Shown here: piece by piece, positions 15,787 through 24,467 of the stretch
Numbering within the stretch: position 1 is the stretch's first letter
How the letters are laid out: every line of letters starts with the position of its first letter
IMG/VR virus record: IMGVR_UViG_3300037010_000696
Coordinates: 1-33,672 of that record
Origin: a virus
DNA: 33,672 nucleotides
Direction: 5' to 3' (one strand)
The notes under the pieces: model-generated
Databases searched by the model: none
The model's input: only the letters and a program-made list of their open reading frames with translations
Told to the model about the DNA's origin: nothing
Made by a program: the position numbers and the translations under genes

Positions 15787-16427
15787 ATGGCAAAGCTCAA
15801 GCTCACCGTCTCCCCGACCTTCAAGGCCACCGTTCTGATCCCTGTTCCCGGCGCCAAGCCTTCCCCCGTCGAATTCGTTTTCAAGGGCCGCAGCAAAGAC
15901 GGCTTCAAGGACTTCATGGAAAGCGTGGAGGGAAAGGATGATGTGGCTCTCGTCCTCGAAATGGCCAGCGGCTGGGATCTTGATGACCCGTTCGGCGAAG
16001 AGACCGTGACCCAGCTCCTGCAGAGCTACATCGGCGCTGCCCGCGCCATCCTCGACACCTACATGCGCGAGCAGACCGGGGCACGCCTGGGAAACTGACC
16101 GCCATCGTCCAAGCCCTGTACAGCAAGGGCGAGGACGAGAAAGAGCTTGCCGCCTTCGGCTTCCGCCTGGAGGACTTTGAAGGCAGCGACGAGATCGAGA
16201 TATGGCCGGACTGCTTGCCGGCCTACGAGTTCTTCTGCGAGTTCTGCATGACGCAATGGCGCGTCGGCATGAATGGCCCCACCGGTCTGGATCACGCCTC
16301 GGTGCTCGCTGACCTCAAGACGCTATGCCTGCCTCACAAAGAGGCTTCCTCGCTGTACGAGGACATCAGGCACATGGAGCGCGTTGCCCTCAAGGTGATG
16401 CGCGAGCAGCAGCACGAAAACAAGTGA
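15787..16427 (+). CDS. tail assembly chaperones G and G-T (-1 frameshift)
   Basis: The unshifted product ends at TGA 16096-16098 (103 residues, gpG-like; MAKLKLTVSPTFKATVLI). A -1 slip at GGGAAAC (16089-16095) joins it to a second frame, read from 16095 to TGA 16425-16427. This frame adds 110 residues of a DUF1799-type domain (EIWPDCLPAYEFF, WRVGMNGPTGLD), for a fusion of 213 residues. In lambda and many siphophages the gpG and gpG-T pair, in a fixed ratio, coats the tape measure during tail assembly. The second frame has no convincing start of its own ahead of the domain, which supports frameshift expression. Confidence 0.9.
16089..16095 (+). promoter_or_regulatory. programmed -1 ribosomal frameshift site
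   Basis: The heptamer GGGAAAC lies in the phase X XXY YYZ relative to the gpG frame (CTG GGA AAC TGA), directly before the stop codon. Both tRNAs can re-pair on GGG AAA. It resembles the lambda G-T site (GGGAAAG). Confidence 0.9.
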
Positions 16428-16509
16428 GGCCTTCGGGCTAATTAAGCCGACACAGATCGGCGCAAACCAGCTCGCCGAGTGCGGGCTTTTTCACACCTGA
16501 AAGGCAAAC

Positions 16510-17028
16510 ATGATCATTGATTCCCAAGACCTGACAGTGTTCATTGCCAAGCAAGGCGATGAGCTTGTGACCGACTCGCGGGCTGTCGCTGTCGCTTTCG
16601 GAAAGAAGCACAAAGACGTTCTGCGGGTGATCGACAGAATGCGTCTCAGCAGCAGGCAAATCATTGCCGCGCACGCTGAGCGCAGTTTTGCGCCCAGCTC
16701 CTATGTGGATGTAAGCGGCCGATCTTTGCCGCTATACCAAATGACAGCAAAGGGCTTGTCTGAACTGGCGATGGGCTTCAACGGCGACGACGCACGCGAG
16801 GTGCGCATTCGGTTCCTCAATGCGTTCGATGTCGTTTCGCAGCGGCTTGTTTCGGCTGAGAGATCGCTGATTGAGTTGCTGCACCAGCACGACCGCCGCT
16901 CTGCCATATCGGAGACCAAGGGCCTCATTGGCTCCAGGCTCATGAACGAGAGAAAGAAGGAAAAGTCCGCCTTGATGGATGAATTCGGCCGGCTTCAGGC
17001 AATTGCCCAGCCTTCTCTTCTGAACTGA
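16510..17028 (+). CDS. Rha-family phage regulator
   Basis: The protein has 172 residues. The N-terminal half is the Rha domain: VTDSRAVAVAFGKKHKDVLRVIDRM and YQMTAKGLSELAMGFNGDDAREVRIRFLNAF. The C-terminal half is a charged helix. Rha proteins are phage regulators or antirepressors whose overexpression blocks phage growth in some hosts. Finding it between tail chaperone and tape measure genes is unusual. Hairpins on both sides and a CTGAAAGGC ribosome site at 16497-16505 make it look like an inserted moron. Confidence 0.85.
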   Translation: MIIDSQDLTVFIAKQGDELVTDSRAVAVAFGKKHKDVLRVIDRMRLSSRQIIAAHAERSFAPSSYVDVSGRSLPLYQMTAKGLSELAMGFNGDDAREVRIRFLNAFDVVSQRLVSAERSLIELLHQHDRRSAISETKGLIGSRLMNERKKEKSALMDEFGRLQAIAQPSLLN

Positions 17029-17049
17029 TTTCCCGCTGCCTTTCGGGGT

Positions 17050-17100
17050 GCCCGCTTCGGCGGGCTTTTTTACATCTTGGCTCGCTTCGGCGGGCCTTTT
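17050..17100 (+). terminator. two UUCG-loop terminators
   Basis: GCCCGC-ttcg-GCGGGC (17050-17065) is followed by six Ts. GGCTCGC-ttcg-GCGGGCC (17079-17096) is followed by TTTT. Both have the stable UUCG tetraloop. They separate the Rha gene from the tape measure gene. Confidence 0.85.
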
Positions 17101-17115
17101 GCATTCAAGGCCGCC

Positions 17116-20100
17116 ATGTCAGCTGATGACATCATCACAACCGGCGTAGCGATCGACACCACCGGGATTGACAAGGGTATCGAGCGCCTGGACGCGCTTG
17201 CTGCTACTGGCCCGAAGGTGGACAAGTCGCTGCAGTCGGTGGAGCAATCTGCGGCCAAGACGGGCAAGAGCCTGGCCACGCTTGGGCAAGGCTCGGGTGC
17301 TGGGCTGCAGGATGCCGCGCAGAAGGTAGACCAGTCCTCGCGCACCATCAGCCAGAGCATGCAGCGCACGGCGGATGCTGCCACTGCGAGCGACAAGGCG
17401 CACAAGGATGCCTCAAAGTCCATCGATGGTATCGGCGTGTCTGCCGCCCAGACGGCTGCGGCGATGCGTCAGCTGCCGGCGCAGTTCTCGGACATCGTTA
17501 CCAGCATCCAGGGTGGGCAGCGCCCGCTCTCGGTGTTCCTGCAGCAGGGCAGCCAGATCAAAGATTCCTTCGGTGGCGCTGGCGAGGCTGCAAAGGCCAT
17601 GGCCGGCTATATCGGCGGCCTGCTGAGCCCGTTCTCCATTGCCACTGCTGCGGCTGCCGGCCTCACGCTGGCCTACTACAAGGGCTCGCAAGAAGCCCAA
17701 GAATTCCGCAAGACCCTGATCCTCACCGGAAACGCTGCCGGCGTGACCGCAAGCCAGCTCATGGATATGAGCGCAGCGATCAAGGCCATGGGAGGCGGCA
17801 CACAAGGCAGGGCGGCTGAGATCCTTAACCAGATGGCAGCCTCGGGCCTGATTGGTGCCGAGAACCTTGCAAAGTTCACCGATGCTGCTCTGCGCCTGGA
17901 AAAGGTGGGCGGCCCTGCTGCCGAGGAAACCCGCGCCGCGTTTGAGTCGCTAGGGCGCGCCCCGGCATCCGCTGCGGCCAAGCTCAACGAGAGCACCAAC
18001 TTCCTCACTCGCTCGCTCTATGAGCAGATCAAGGCACTGGAAGATCAGGGCAAGACGGTAGACGCCGCCCGGGTGGCGCAAGAGGCCTATGCCGATGTGC
18101 TGAACCAGCGCAGCCCGCAACTGCTGCAGAACCTGGGGTACATCGAGCGCGCATGGCTGGCCGTGAAGGATGCAGTGAAGGGAACTGGTGACGCTCTGGT
18201 TGGCATCGGACGGCCTTCTGACACGCTTGGGGATCAGATAAAAGCACTGCGCGCCCGCATTGAGTCAAACAACTTTGATGCGTCACAGGGTGGCCAAACG
18301 TCCGTAGAGGCGGCCGAAAAAGGCAATGCCATTCTTGTTCAACGCCTTCGGTTGCTGGAGCAGGGCGCCAAGTACGAGCAGTTGAATGCCTACTACGCGG
18401 GCGAATCGGCCGACAAGACCAAGGCTGGCAACAAGTGGGAAGACGAGAAAAACAAGTACCTGACAAATCAGGAGTCTCTGAAGGCGGCCATTGTCAAACT
18501 GCAAAACGAGGGGCTCGCCGCAGGAATATCGCAGCTCGACATTGAGAAGCGCATTGCGATCGTCAAGCAGCAGTACGACATTGGCGCTCCACAGGAAGAA
18601 GTAAAGCGCCGAGAGAACGCGCAGCTCGAAAGCACGAAGCGCCAGCTGATCGAGTTGAACGCCCTGCGTGCAACCGGCTTCATCAATGAGCGGGAGTTCA
18701 TCGAGAAAAGCAATGCGCTCACAGTAAAGGATCTGGAGATCAAGCGGGCGGCAACGGTGCAGGAGCTTGCACTTTCTGCCAAGCGGATCAACTCTGAAAA
18801 GGAGCAGCAAGCACTCAAGACACAAGTGCTTCAGCTTGATGAGCAGATCAAGACGGCGCGTCTTGCTGGCGACAAGGATCTTCAGGTCTATCTTGCGAAG
18901 CGCAAGCTGGCCATTGATGCGGAGCTAGGTGCGCAGAAGGAGATCGGAAAGACCGAAGTTGCCATGGCGCGCGTCCGCGACATGCTGGCATCGAATGCCG
19001 CAGATGCAGCTGTTCGTTCCTACACCCAGGCCATTCAGGAGCAGAACGACCAGACGCAGTTTGAACTAACCCTCCTTGGTAAGACTCAGGAGGCGCGCGA
19101 CATTGAAATCGAGCAGTACAAGATACGGCTTGATCTTCAGAAGCAGATTCAAGCCGTTGACGATCCAAACAACGGATACGACCAAGCGCAGCGAGACCAG
19201 AAGAAAGCTGAGCTTGAGGCAGCTGCTGCCATCGCCAGGGCCAATGCCATCAATCGATCGTTCCTGAACGAATGGCAGCGCACCGCCGACAAGATCGGCG
19301 ACACCCTCACCGATGCCCTCATGCGCGGCTTCGAGAGCGGCAAGGGCTTCATCAAGAACCTTCGCGATGCGATGGTGAACACGTTCAAGACGACCGTGCT
19401 TCAACCCGTCATCAAAGCCATCGTGTCGCCCGTTGCAAACATCGTCAGCGGGGCTTTGTCTGGCATTGGCGGGTCCATTGCATCGAGCCTTGGGCTCGGC
19501 GCGCTGTTTGGCGCCGGCTCTGCTGCTGCTTCTGGCGTACTGGGTGCTGGCGTGGCTGGCGCTGCTGCGGGTGGCGGCTTGTTCTCGCTGGGACTGCAAG
19601 GCTCGCTCGCTGGCTTCGGTGAGTTGGGCATTTTGGGTGGAGCATCAAGCGCGCTGACCTCGGCAGGCTCGCTGCTCAGCGCGGGCAGCTTCACGGGTGC
19701 GCTCGGCGCAGCCCTGCCGGTGCTTGGCCCGCTGGCCCTGGGCGCCTTCCTGCTCAAGGACGCTTTCAACGGCGGCGCCGGCACCCCTCACCGTGGCGCC
19801 CAGTACATCTCGGACGGCACGAATGGCTACGTGCCTGCCGGCCTGGTCGTCGGTGACATGGCCTACGGTGATTCGGTCTATAAAAACCGCAGCCAGGAGG
19901 TTGAGGACGCCCTCAAGGCTCTGACGGGCGGCTCTGCCCTGGTGCTGAACAACTTCGCCAAGAACTTCGGCAAGACCGCCGACTTCAAGGTCGGGGCCTA
20001 CTTCGCTTCGGACAACCACGATCCTTCGCAGGGCAACATCACGGTCTTCCATGGCGACAACGCCATCCAGAAGACCAGCTCGCAGGGCTACGACAAAGAC

Positions 20101-21915
20101 CCGACCAAGGGCTACCAGCAGTTCACGGCAGACCTGGCCAAGCAAGTCCGCACGGCCATGGAAAGCATTGGCATCCCCGATTGGGCCAAGGGCATGCTCG
20201 ACAAGCTGGGCGAGGCCCCGGCGATTGAAGATCTGGCCAAGACGGTTGACGCCATCAACCTGACACAGACCGCACTGCTGAGCCTGGGCAAGACCATGCC
20301 TCAGCTTGCCGGCCTGACGGATTCGGCCGTGACCGCGCTGCTCGGCGCCTTCAACGGCATCCAGGGTTTGAGTGATGCAGCCAATTCCTACTACGCCAAC
20401 TTCTACACCGACGCCGAGCGCTCGGCCAACGTCACACGCAGCCTGACGGAAGAGCTTGGCAAGTTGGGTTTCTCGCTGCCAACCACCCGCGAGGGATTCC
20501 GCGCATTGGTGGAGGCGCAAGACCTCACCACCGAGGCGGGGCAGAAGGCCTATGCAGCGCTGCTGCAGCTCTCGCCGGCATTCGCGTCGGTGGTGGAGGC
20601 GACCAAGACGCTGAGCGAGGTTGCCCAACAGGCCGCCGACCAACTCTCCGACGCTGGCCGCAAGGTGCTGGAGGAACTGGCTCAGCAGCAAGGCTCCCTC
20701 ATGGTGGAGTTGCTCAAGGCCCAAGGCAAGGCCGGCGAAGCCGCAGCCCTGGAGCGCAGCCAATACCTTGCGAAGGCAACCCAAGGCCTCACCGATGCAG
20801 ACCGTGCCGCCATTGCTGCGGCCTACGATCTGAACAAGGCCCTGCAGGATCAGATCGAAGCCACGAACGCAGCCGCGCAAGCAGCGCAGCAAGTAGCCTC
20901 GCAGCGATACGACCTCGAAAGCCAGCTCCTGCAACTGCAGGGCAACACCGCAGAACTACGCCGCCGTGAACTGGAAGCGCTGGACCCGAGCAATCGCGCC
21001 CTGCTTGAGAACATCTACGCCCTGCAAGACCAGCAGAGCGCAGCGCAGCAAGCGGCACAGGCCCTGCAGCGTGTGTCTGATGTGATGGCAGGTCTTGGCA
21101 ATGCCCGCTTCGACCTCGAAAACCAGCTTCTGGGCCTGCAGGGCAACACCGCCGAGGTGCTGAAGCGCACCCGAGAAAATGACCTGGCCGAGCTCACCAA
21201 GGGCCTCAGCGCCGACGAAGCAGCCAAGGTCATTGCGGCCTACGACTACAACGCCAGCCTGAAGCAGCAGATCGAGGCATTCCAGGCTGCCCAGCAAGCC
21301 GCCGCAGAGTCGGCCCGCCAGGCGGAACAAGCCGCGCAAGCCGCCTCCCAGCTGAAGCAAGCGTGGCAGTCGGTTACTGATTCGATTTTCGATGAGGTGC
21401 AGCGCATCCGCGACCTGATCGGCGGCAACACGGCTGACAACTTCGCCCAGGTGCAGGCACGGTTTGCCATCACCACCGCACAAGCCAGGGCCGGCGACCA
21501 AGACGCAGCCAAGTTGCTACCGAGCCTGGCGCAGACGATGCTAAGCCTGGCCGAGTCGCAAGCCACCAGCTTGTTTGAGTTGCAGCGCATTCGTGCGCAA
21601 GCAGCCGGCAGCCTGGAAAGCACAGGCAACACGCTGGCCGGCCGCTTCGGCCTCACGCTGCCCAAGTTCGCCGCGGGCACCAACTACGTGCCCGAGGACA
21701 TGGTGGCCGTGATCCATCAAGGCGAGGCCATCATCCCGCGCGCCTTCAACCCGATGGCAGGCGGCGCTTCAGCAAACGCCGAACTCCTGGCCGAGCTTCG
21801 CGCCCTGCGTCAGGAGACCCGCGAGAACGCCCGATCGATTGCGAACCTGCAACTGCGCGGCGTCCAAGTTCTTGAACAGTGGGACGGCGAAGGCATGCCG
21901 GCAGTGCGCACATGA
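17116..21915 (+). CDS. tail tape measure protein
   Basis: The product has 1599 residues starting at ATG 17116 (MSADDIITTGVAIDTTGIDKG). A TTG further upstream lies inside a terminator and is unlikely. The N-terminal 350 residues match the lambda-type tape measure domain (SVFLQQGSQIKDSFGGAGEA). A long coiled-coil region follows, then a hydrophobic Gly/Ala segment (about residues 770-880), and Gln/Ala-rich repeats near the end (20683-21330). The C-terminus has LPKFAAGTNYVPEDMVAVIHQGEAIIPR. At roughly 0.15 nm per residue the tail would be near 240 nm, hence a long-tailed siphovirus. Confidence 0.93.
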   Translation: MSADDIITTGVAIDTTGIDKGIERLDALAATGPKVDKSLQSVEQSAAKTGKSLATLGQGSGAGLQDAAQKVDQSSRTISQSMQRTADAATASDKAHKDASKSIDGIGVSAAQTAAAMRQLPAQFSDIVTSIQGGQRPLSVFLQQGSQIKDSFGGAGEAAKAMAGYIGGLLSPFSIATAAAAGLTLAYYKGSQEAQEFRKTLILTGNAAGVTASQLMDMSAAIKAMGGGTQGRAAEILNQMAASGLIGAENLAKFTDAALRLEKVGGPAAEETRAAFESLGRAPASAAAKLNESTNFLTRSLYEQIKALEDQGKTVDAARVAQEAYADVLNQRSPQLLQNLGYIERAWLAVKDAVKGTGDALVGIGRPSDTLGDQIKALRARIESNNFDASQGGQTSVEAAEKGNAILVQRLRLLEQGAKYEQLNAYYAGESADKTKAGNKWEDEKNKYLTNQESLKAAIVKLQNEGLAAGISQLDIEKRIAIVKQQYDIGAPQEEVKRRENAQLESTKRQLIELNALRATGFINEREFIEKSNALTVKDLEIKRAATVQELALSAKRINSEKEQQALKTQVLQLDEQIKTARLAGDKDLQVYLAKRKLAIDAELGAQKEIGKTEVAMARVRDMLASNAADAAVRSYTQAIQEQNDQTQFELTLLGKTQEARDIEIEQYKIRLDLQKQIQAVDDPNNGYDQAQRDQKKAELEAAAAIARANAINRSFLNEWQRTADKIGDTLTDALMRGFESGKGFIKNLRDAMVNTFKTTVLQPVIKAIVSPVANIVSGALSGIGGSIASSLGLGALFGAGSAAASGVLGAGVAGAAAGGGLFSLGLQGSLAGFGELGILGGASSALTSAGSLLSAGSFTGALGAALPVLGPLALGAFLLKDAFNGGAGTPHRGAQYISDGTNGYVPAGLVVGDMAYGDSVYKNRSQEVEDALKALTGGSALVLNNFAKNFGKTADFKVGAYFASDNHDPSQGNITVFHGDNAIQKTSSQGYDKDPTKGYQQFTADLAKQVRTAMESIGIPDWAKGMLDKLGEAPAIEDLAKTVDAINLTQTALLSLGKTMPQLAGLTDSAVTALLGAFNGIQGLSDAANSYYANFYTDAERSANVTRSLTEELGKLGFSLPTTREGFRALVEAQDLTTEAGQKAYAALLQLSPAFASVVEATKTLSEVAQQAADQLSDAGRKVLEELAQQQGSLMVELLKAQGKAGEAAALERSQYLAKATQGLTDADRAAIAAAYDLNKALQDQIEATNAAAQAAQQVASQRYDLESQLLQLQGNTAELRRRELEALDPSNRALLENIYALQDQQSAAQQAAQALQRVSDVMAGLGNARFDLENQLLGLQGNTAEVLKRTRENDLAELTKGLSADEAAKVIAAYDYNASLKQQIEAFQAAQQAAAESARQAEQAAQAASQLKQAWQSVTDSIFDEVQRIRDLIGGNTADNFAQVQARFAITTAQARAGDQDAAKLLPSLAQTMLSLAESQATSLFELQRIRAQAAGSLESTGNTLAGRFGLTLPKFAAGTNYVPEDMVAVIHQGEAIIPRAFNPMAGGASANAELLAELRALRQETRENARSIANLQLRGVQVLEQWDGEGMPAVRT
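20683..21330 (+). repeat. three diverged ~70-residue repeats in tape measure
   Basis: Three in-frame units begin near 20683, 20904 and 21101. Units 2 and 3 share DLESQLLQLQGNTAE and DLENQLLGLQGNTAE and are also alike at DNA level. Unit 1 has the looser MVELLKAQGKAGEAAALERS. Units 1 and 3 end in similar AAYD, then KQQIEA or DQIEA, then Gln/Ala stretches. Copy-number change here would alter tail length in fixed steps. Confidence 0.7.
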
Positions 21916-22973
21916 CACAACCTCTCATCGTCGTGAAGCCGGTCCCCGTGACGGCGTTTGTCTCTTCCGATGTGCCCGAGGTGGCGCCGGATGCTTACAA
22001 CGGCGGGACCACCTATGCCATCGGCAATCAGGTGAGTGTGGCCGGAGCGCTTGGCCTGCAGACGGTGTACGAGTCGCTTCAGAACTCCAACACTGGCCAC
22101 ACGCCCGCCTCAAGCCCAACGTGGTGGAAGAGCATGGGCACGGTGTACCAGGCCTACAGCGGCGGCGCGACTTATGGCCTTGGCGAGCGCGTGCAAGACA
22201 ACTCCGCACATGTGATCTATGAATCGGCCGTGGCCGGCAACACTGGCAACCCGCTTTCAGACGTTACCAAGTGGGTGCGCGTCAGCAAGACCAACCTCTA
22301 CAAGGCCTTCGACACCGCCAACAGCAGCGCCACCACGAAGCCCAATTCGATGAGCTTCCGCTTCACGCCGGGGCAGGGCGTGGGCGCATTGGGTGTGCTC
22401 AACATCCAGAACGCCACCAGCATGCGGCGCCGGGTGATTGATCCGACCTATGGCACGGTGCACGACCAGACCACGGACCTTTCGGCGCTGCCGGCCTCGT
22501 CGGACTGGTGGGCATGGGCCTTTGGCGTCAAGTCCTCGCCATCGCTGAGCGTTGCCACCGACTTGCCGGCCGTCTACATCAATGCCGACATTCAGCTCGA
22601 CTTCACGGGCGGCGCGGATCTGGCCATCGGAACCATCATCGTCGGCCCGATTCGGCAAGTGGGCATCGCGGCGCAGTCTGGTGTGCGCCTGAGCTTCAAG
22701 GACTACTCGAAGCAGAACGAGAACGCCTTCGGCGACTTGGAGCTAGTGGAAGGCAACTACTCCAAGCTGCTCACCTTCCAAGTGCCGATGCTTTCCTCCG
22801 AGGTTGACCAAACATTCGACCTTATCGCCTCCCTGCGCGCCACGCCCTGCTTGTGGATTGGCTCGCAGAAATACCGCTCCACGGTCGTCTATGGCATCTG
22901 CGCAGCGCCTGAGATCGTCATCCAGGGCGAGCGCATCACTGACACATCCATTCAACTCCGAGGGCTCACATGA
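21912..22973 (+). CDS. tail tip protein, possible distal tail or carbohydrate-binding
   Basis: A 353-residue protein starting at ATG 21912 inside the tape measure stop (ATGA). Two copies of a GGxTYxxGxxV-type motif (GGTTYAIGNQV near residue 31, GGATYGLGERV near 80), each followed by a YESL or YESAVAGNTGN segment, resemble small chitin/carbohydrate-binding modules. The C-terminal 250 residues are beta-rich without a family I recognise. Position right after the tape measure suggests a tail-tip component. Distal tail protein with a sugar-binding front end is the best guess. Confidence 0.6.
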   Translation: MTQPLIVVKPVPVTAFVSSDVPEVAPDAYNGGTTYAIGNQVSVAGALGLQTVYESLQNSNTGHTPASSPTWWKSMGTVYQAYSGGATYGLGERVQDNSAHVIYESAVAGNTGNPLSDVTKWVRVSKTNLYKAFDTANSSATTKPNSMSFRFTPGQGVGALGVLNIQNATSMRRRVIDPTYGTVHDQTTDLSALPASSDWWAWAFGVKSSPSLSVATDLPAVYINADIQLDFTGGADLAIGTIIVGPIRQVGIAAQSGVRLSFKDYSKQNENAFGDLELVEGNYSKLLTFQVPMLSSEVDQTFDLIASLRATPCLWIGSQKYRSTVVYGICAAPEIVIQGERITDTSIQLRGLT

Positions 22974-23647
22974 GCATCACAACGGTATTTGATCCGCCAT
23001 TGGCTGGGGACTCGCAAAGCGTCTTCAACACCAAGGCCTTCGACACATTCTCCAAGCTCAACACCTGGGCCGGCGAAGCCAATGCGGTACAGGTGGCCAT
23101 CAATGTGCTGGCAAGTGCAGCAGCGGCCAGCCAGACGGCAGCAGCCACCAGCGAGACGAATGCGAGCGCGTTTGCATCGGCGGCAGCCGCCAGCGCCATT
23201 GCATCCGCCAATTCAGCCGGCGCGGCCATGTGGGTGAGCGGCACCTACAGCGCAGGCGCAGCGGCTCGCAGCCCTTCGAATCTGCGCGTCTACATCAACA
23301 AGACCACCGGCATCCGCACCACAGACCCGGCAGGCGATCCGACGAATTGGGTTGATGCGGTGTTCGGCGAGCGCATCCGCATTACCACGAACACGAATGC
23401 CGTGGTGGGCAAGCTCTACGAACTGGACAGCCGCGGCGGTTCGTTCAACGTCACCCTGCCGGCCAGCTACTCGGACAAGGACCGTATCGGCTTCGTGGAC
23501 GTTGGCTGCGCGCTTTCTACCTACCCCGTCACCGTGGTTCGCAATGGCAACAACATCCGCCTGACGGGTGAAGACCTTGTGCTTGATCTCAGTTGCGACA
23601 GCCTGAGTCTGGTGGCCCAAACCTCACTTGGATGGATTGAAGAATGA
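22970..23647 (+). CDS. tail fibre-like protein
   Basis: The protein has 225 residues. Residues 40-85 are an Ala/Ser repeat region (AAAASQTAAATSETNASAF), typical of the trimeric stalk in phage fibres. The C-terminal 110 residues are beta-rich (VGKLYELDSRGGSFNVTLPASYSDKDRI), a pattern seen in fibre tips. It overlaps both neighbours by ATGA. Probably part of the receptor-binding fibre. Confidence 0.68.
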   Translation: MSITTVFDPPLAGDSQSVFNTKAFDTFSKLNTWAGEANAVQVAINVLASAAAASQTAAATSETNASAFASAAAASAIASANSAGAAMWVSGTYSAGAAARSPSNLRVYINKTTGIRTTDPAGDPTNWVDAVFGERIRITTNTNAVVGKLYELDSRGGSFNVTLPASYSDKDRIGFVDVGCALSTYPVTVVRNGNNIRLTGEDLVLDLSCDSLSLVAQTSLGWIEE

Positions 23648-24096
23648 CCTCACGCTCTCAACTTGGCGGCGTAAGCCGTGTGACTTCGTTGCCTTGCGGG
23701 TTCAGCGGAAACGTTGGGGTTTCAGCGCAGATCTTTGGCCCAAAGATCGCAGTCACATCCGGTAATACGGGTTCGGCCGGAACACTCAACACATTGCTCA
23801 ACGCCAGCGGATCAAAGTTCAGGCTCAATGCCTTGACGGTGACCACGAATGATGCCACCCCGCGTGATGTTCGAGTGAAGATCACCATCGATGGCGCCTC
23901 AGCTTTCGACTTCACGGTCAGCATTGCCGCAATCGAGCAGCGCGTAGCGGTTGGATCGGTTGTTAGCGGGACCACGCAGTCAATCATCTTCCAGCCCGTT
24001 GATGCACTGAGGTCACTCAAGATCGAATACAGCAGCAGCGTCGGATCGGAGACCGGCAAGCTCTCGTTTGCCTACAACTACGAGATACGCCAATGA
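23644..24096 (+). CDS. tail-associated protein of unknown function
   Basis: The product has 150 residues, rich in Ser, Thr and Val and almost entirely predicted beta (LNALTVTTNDATPRDVRVKITIDG, SLKIEYSSSVGS). It reads like a beta-sandwich, for example a fibre head or capsid-decoration-type fold. Translationally coupled (ATGA) to the fibre gene upstream and to the 105-residue gene downstream, so it likely works with the fibre. Confidence 0.6.
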   Translation: MTSRSQLGGVSRVTSLPCGFSGNVGVSAQIFGPKIAVTSGNTGSAGTLNTLLNASGSKFRLNALTVTTNDATPRDVRVKITIDGASAFDFTVSIAAIEQRVAVGSVVSGTTQSIIFQPVDALRSLKIEYSSSVGSETGKLSFAYNYEIRQ

Positions 24097-24410
24097 GCGA
24101 CTACATCACCGAGCAGATCGGCGGCGCAGTCGTCACGCGGCTGGCAATCCCTGCGCCTGTCGTTCCCATCGTGCCCGAGGTCTCCATGCGTCAGGCCAAG
24201 CTTGCGCTGCTGGCGGCCGGCAAGATCGGTGCCGTCGAATCGGCTATTGCCGCGCTCAGCGAACCCGACAAGTCCGCGGCTGAGATCGAATGGCAGAGCA
24301 CCGGCACCGTGCGCCGAGACCATCCCACGGTCGCATTCATCGGCGCCGCTGCCAGCCTCTCTGAAGCCGAGATTGACGACCTGTTCGCGGCTGCCGCGCT
24401 GATCGTCTAG
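24093..24410 (+). CDS. small tail-fibre region protein
   Basis: A 105-residue protein. An N-terminal beta segment with many Pro and Val residues (IPAPVVPIVPEVSMRQAKLALL) leads into helices with AEIEWQSTGTVRRDHPTVAFI. Comparable short proteins, often at the end of tail operons, carry the MRQAKLALLAAG...AEIEWE pattern. Role unknown; possibly a fibre assembly factor. It closes the coupled tail block and precedes the terminator at 24428. Confidence 0.65.
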   Translation: MSDYITEQIGGAVVTRLAIPAPVVPIVPEVSMRQAKLALLAAGKIGAVESAIAALSEPDKSAAEIEWQSTGTVRRDHPTVAFIGAAASLSEAEIDDLFAAAALIV

Positions 24411-24427
24411 CCCGCCCAACTCCACAC

Positions 24428-24452
24428 AAGCCCGCCGCGTGCGGGCTTTTCT
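24428..24452 (+). terminator. intrinsic terminator after tail block
   Basis: AAGCCCGC (24428-24435) pairs with GCGGGCTT (24441-24448) and continues into a T-rich run. It separates the tail genes from the lipoprotein and lysis genes. Confidence 0.78.
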
Positions 24453-24467
24453 TCGTCTGGAGACGCC

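Noticed and set aside
17077-17115. TTG start for the tape measure gene 13 codons upstream
   Set aside because: These codons fall inside a UUCG-loop terminator; ATG 17116 gives the usual N-terminus.
19645-20934. 429-codon minus-strand ORF
   Set aside because: It lies entirely antisense to the tape measure gene, with Arg/Gln/His-rich shadow composition and no ribosome site.
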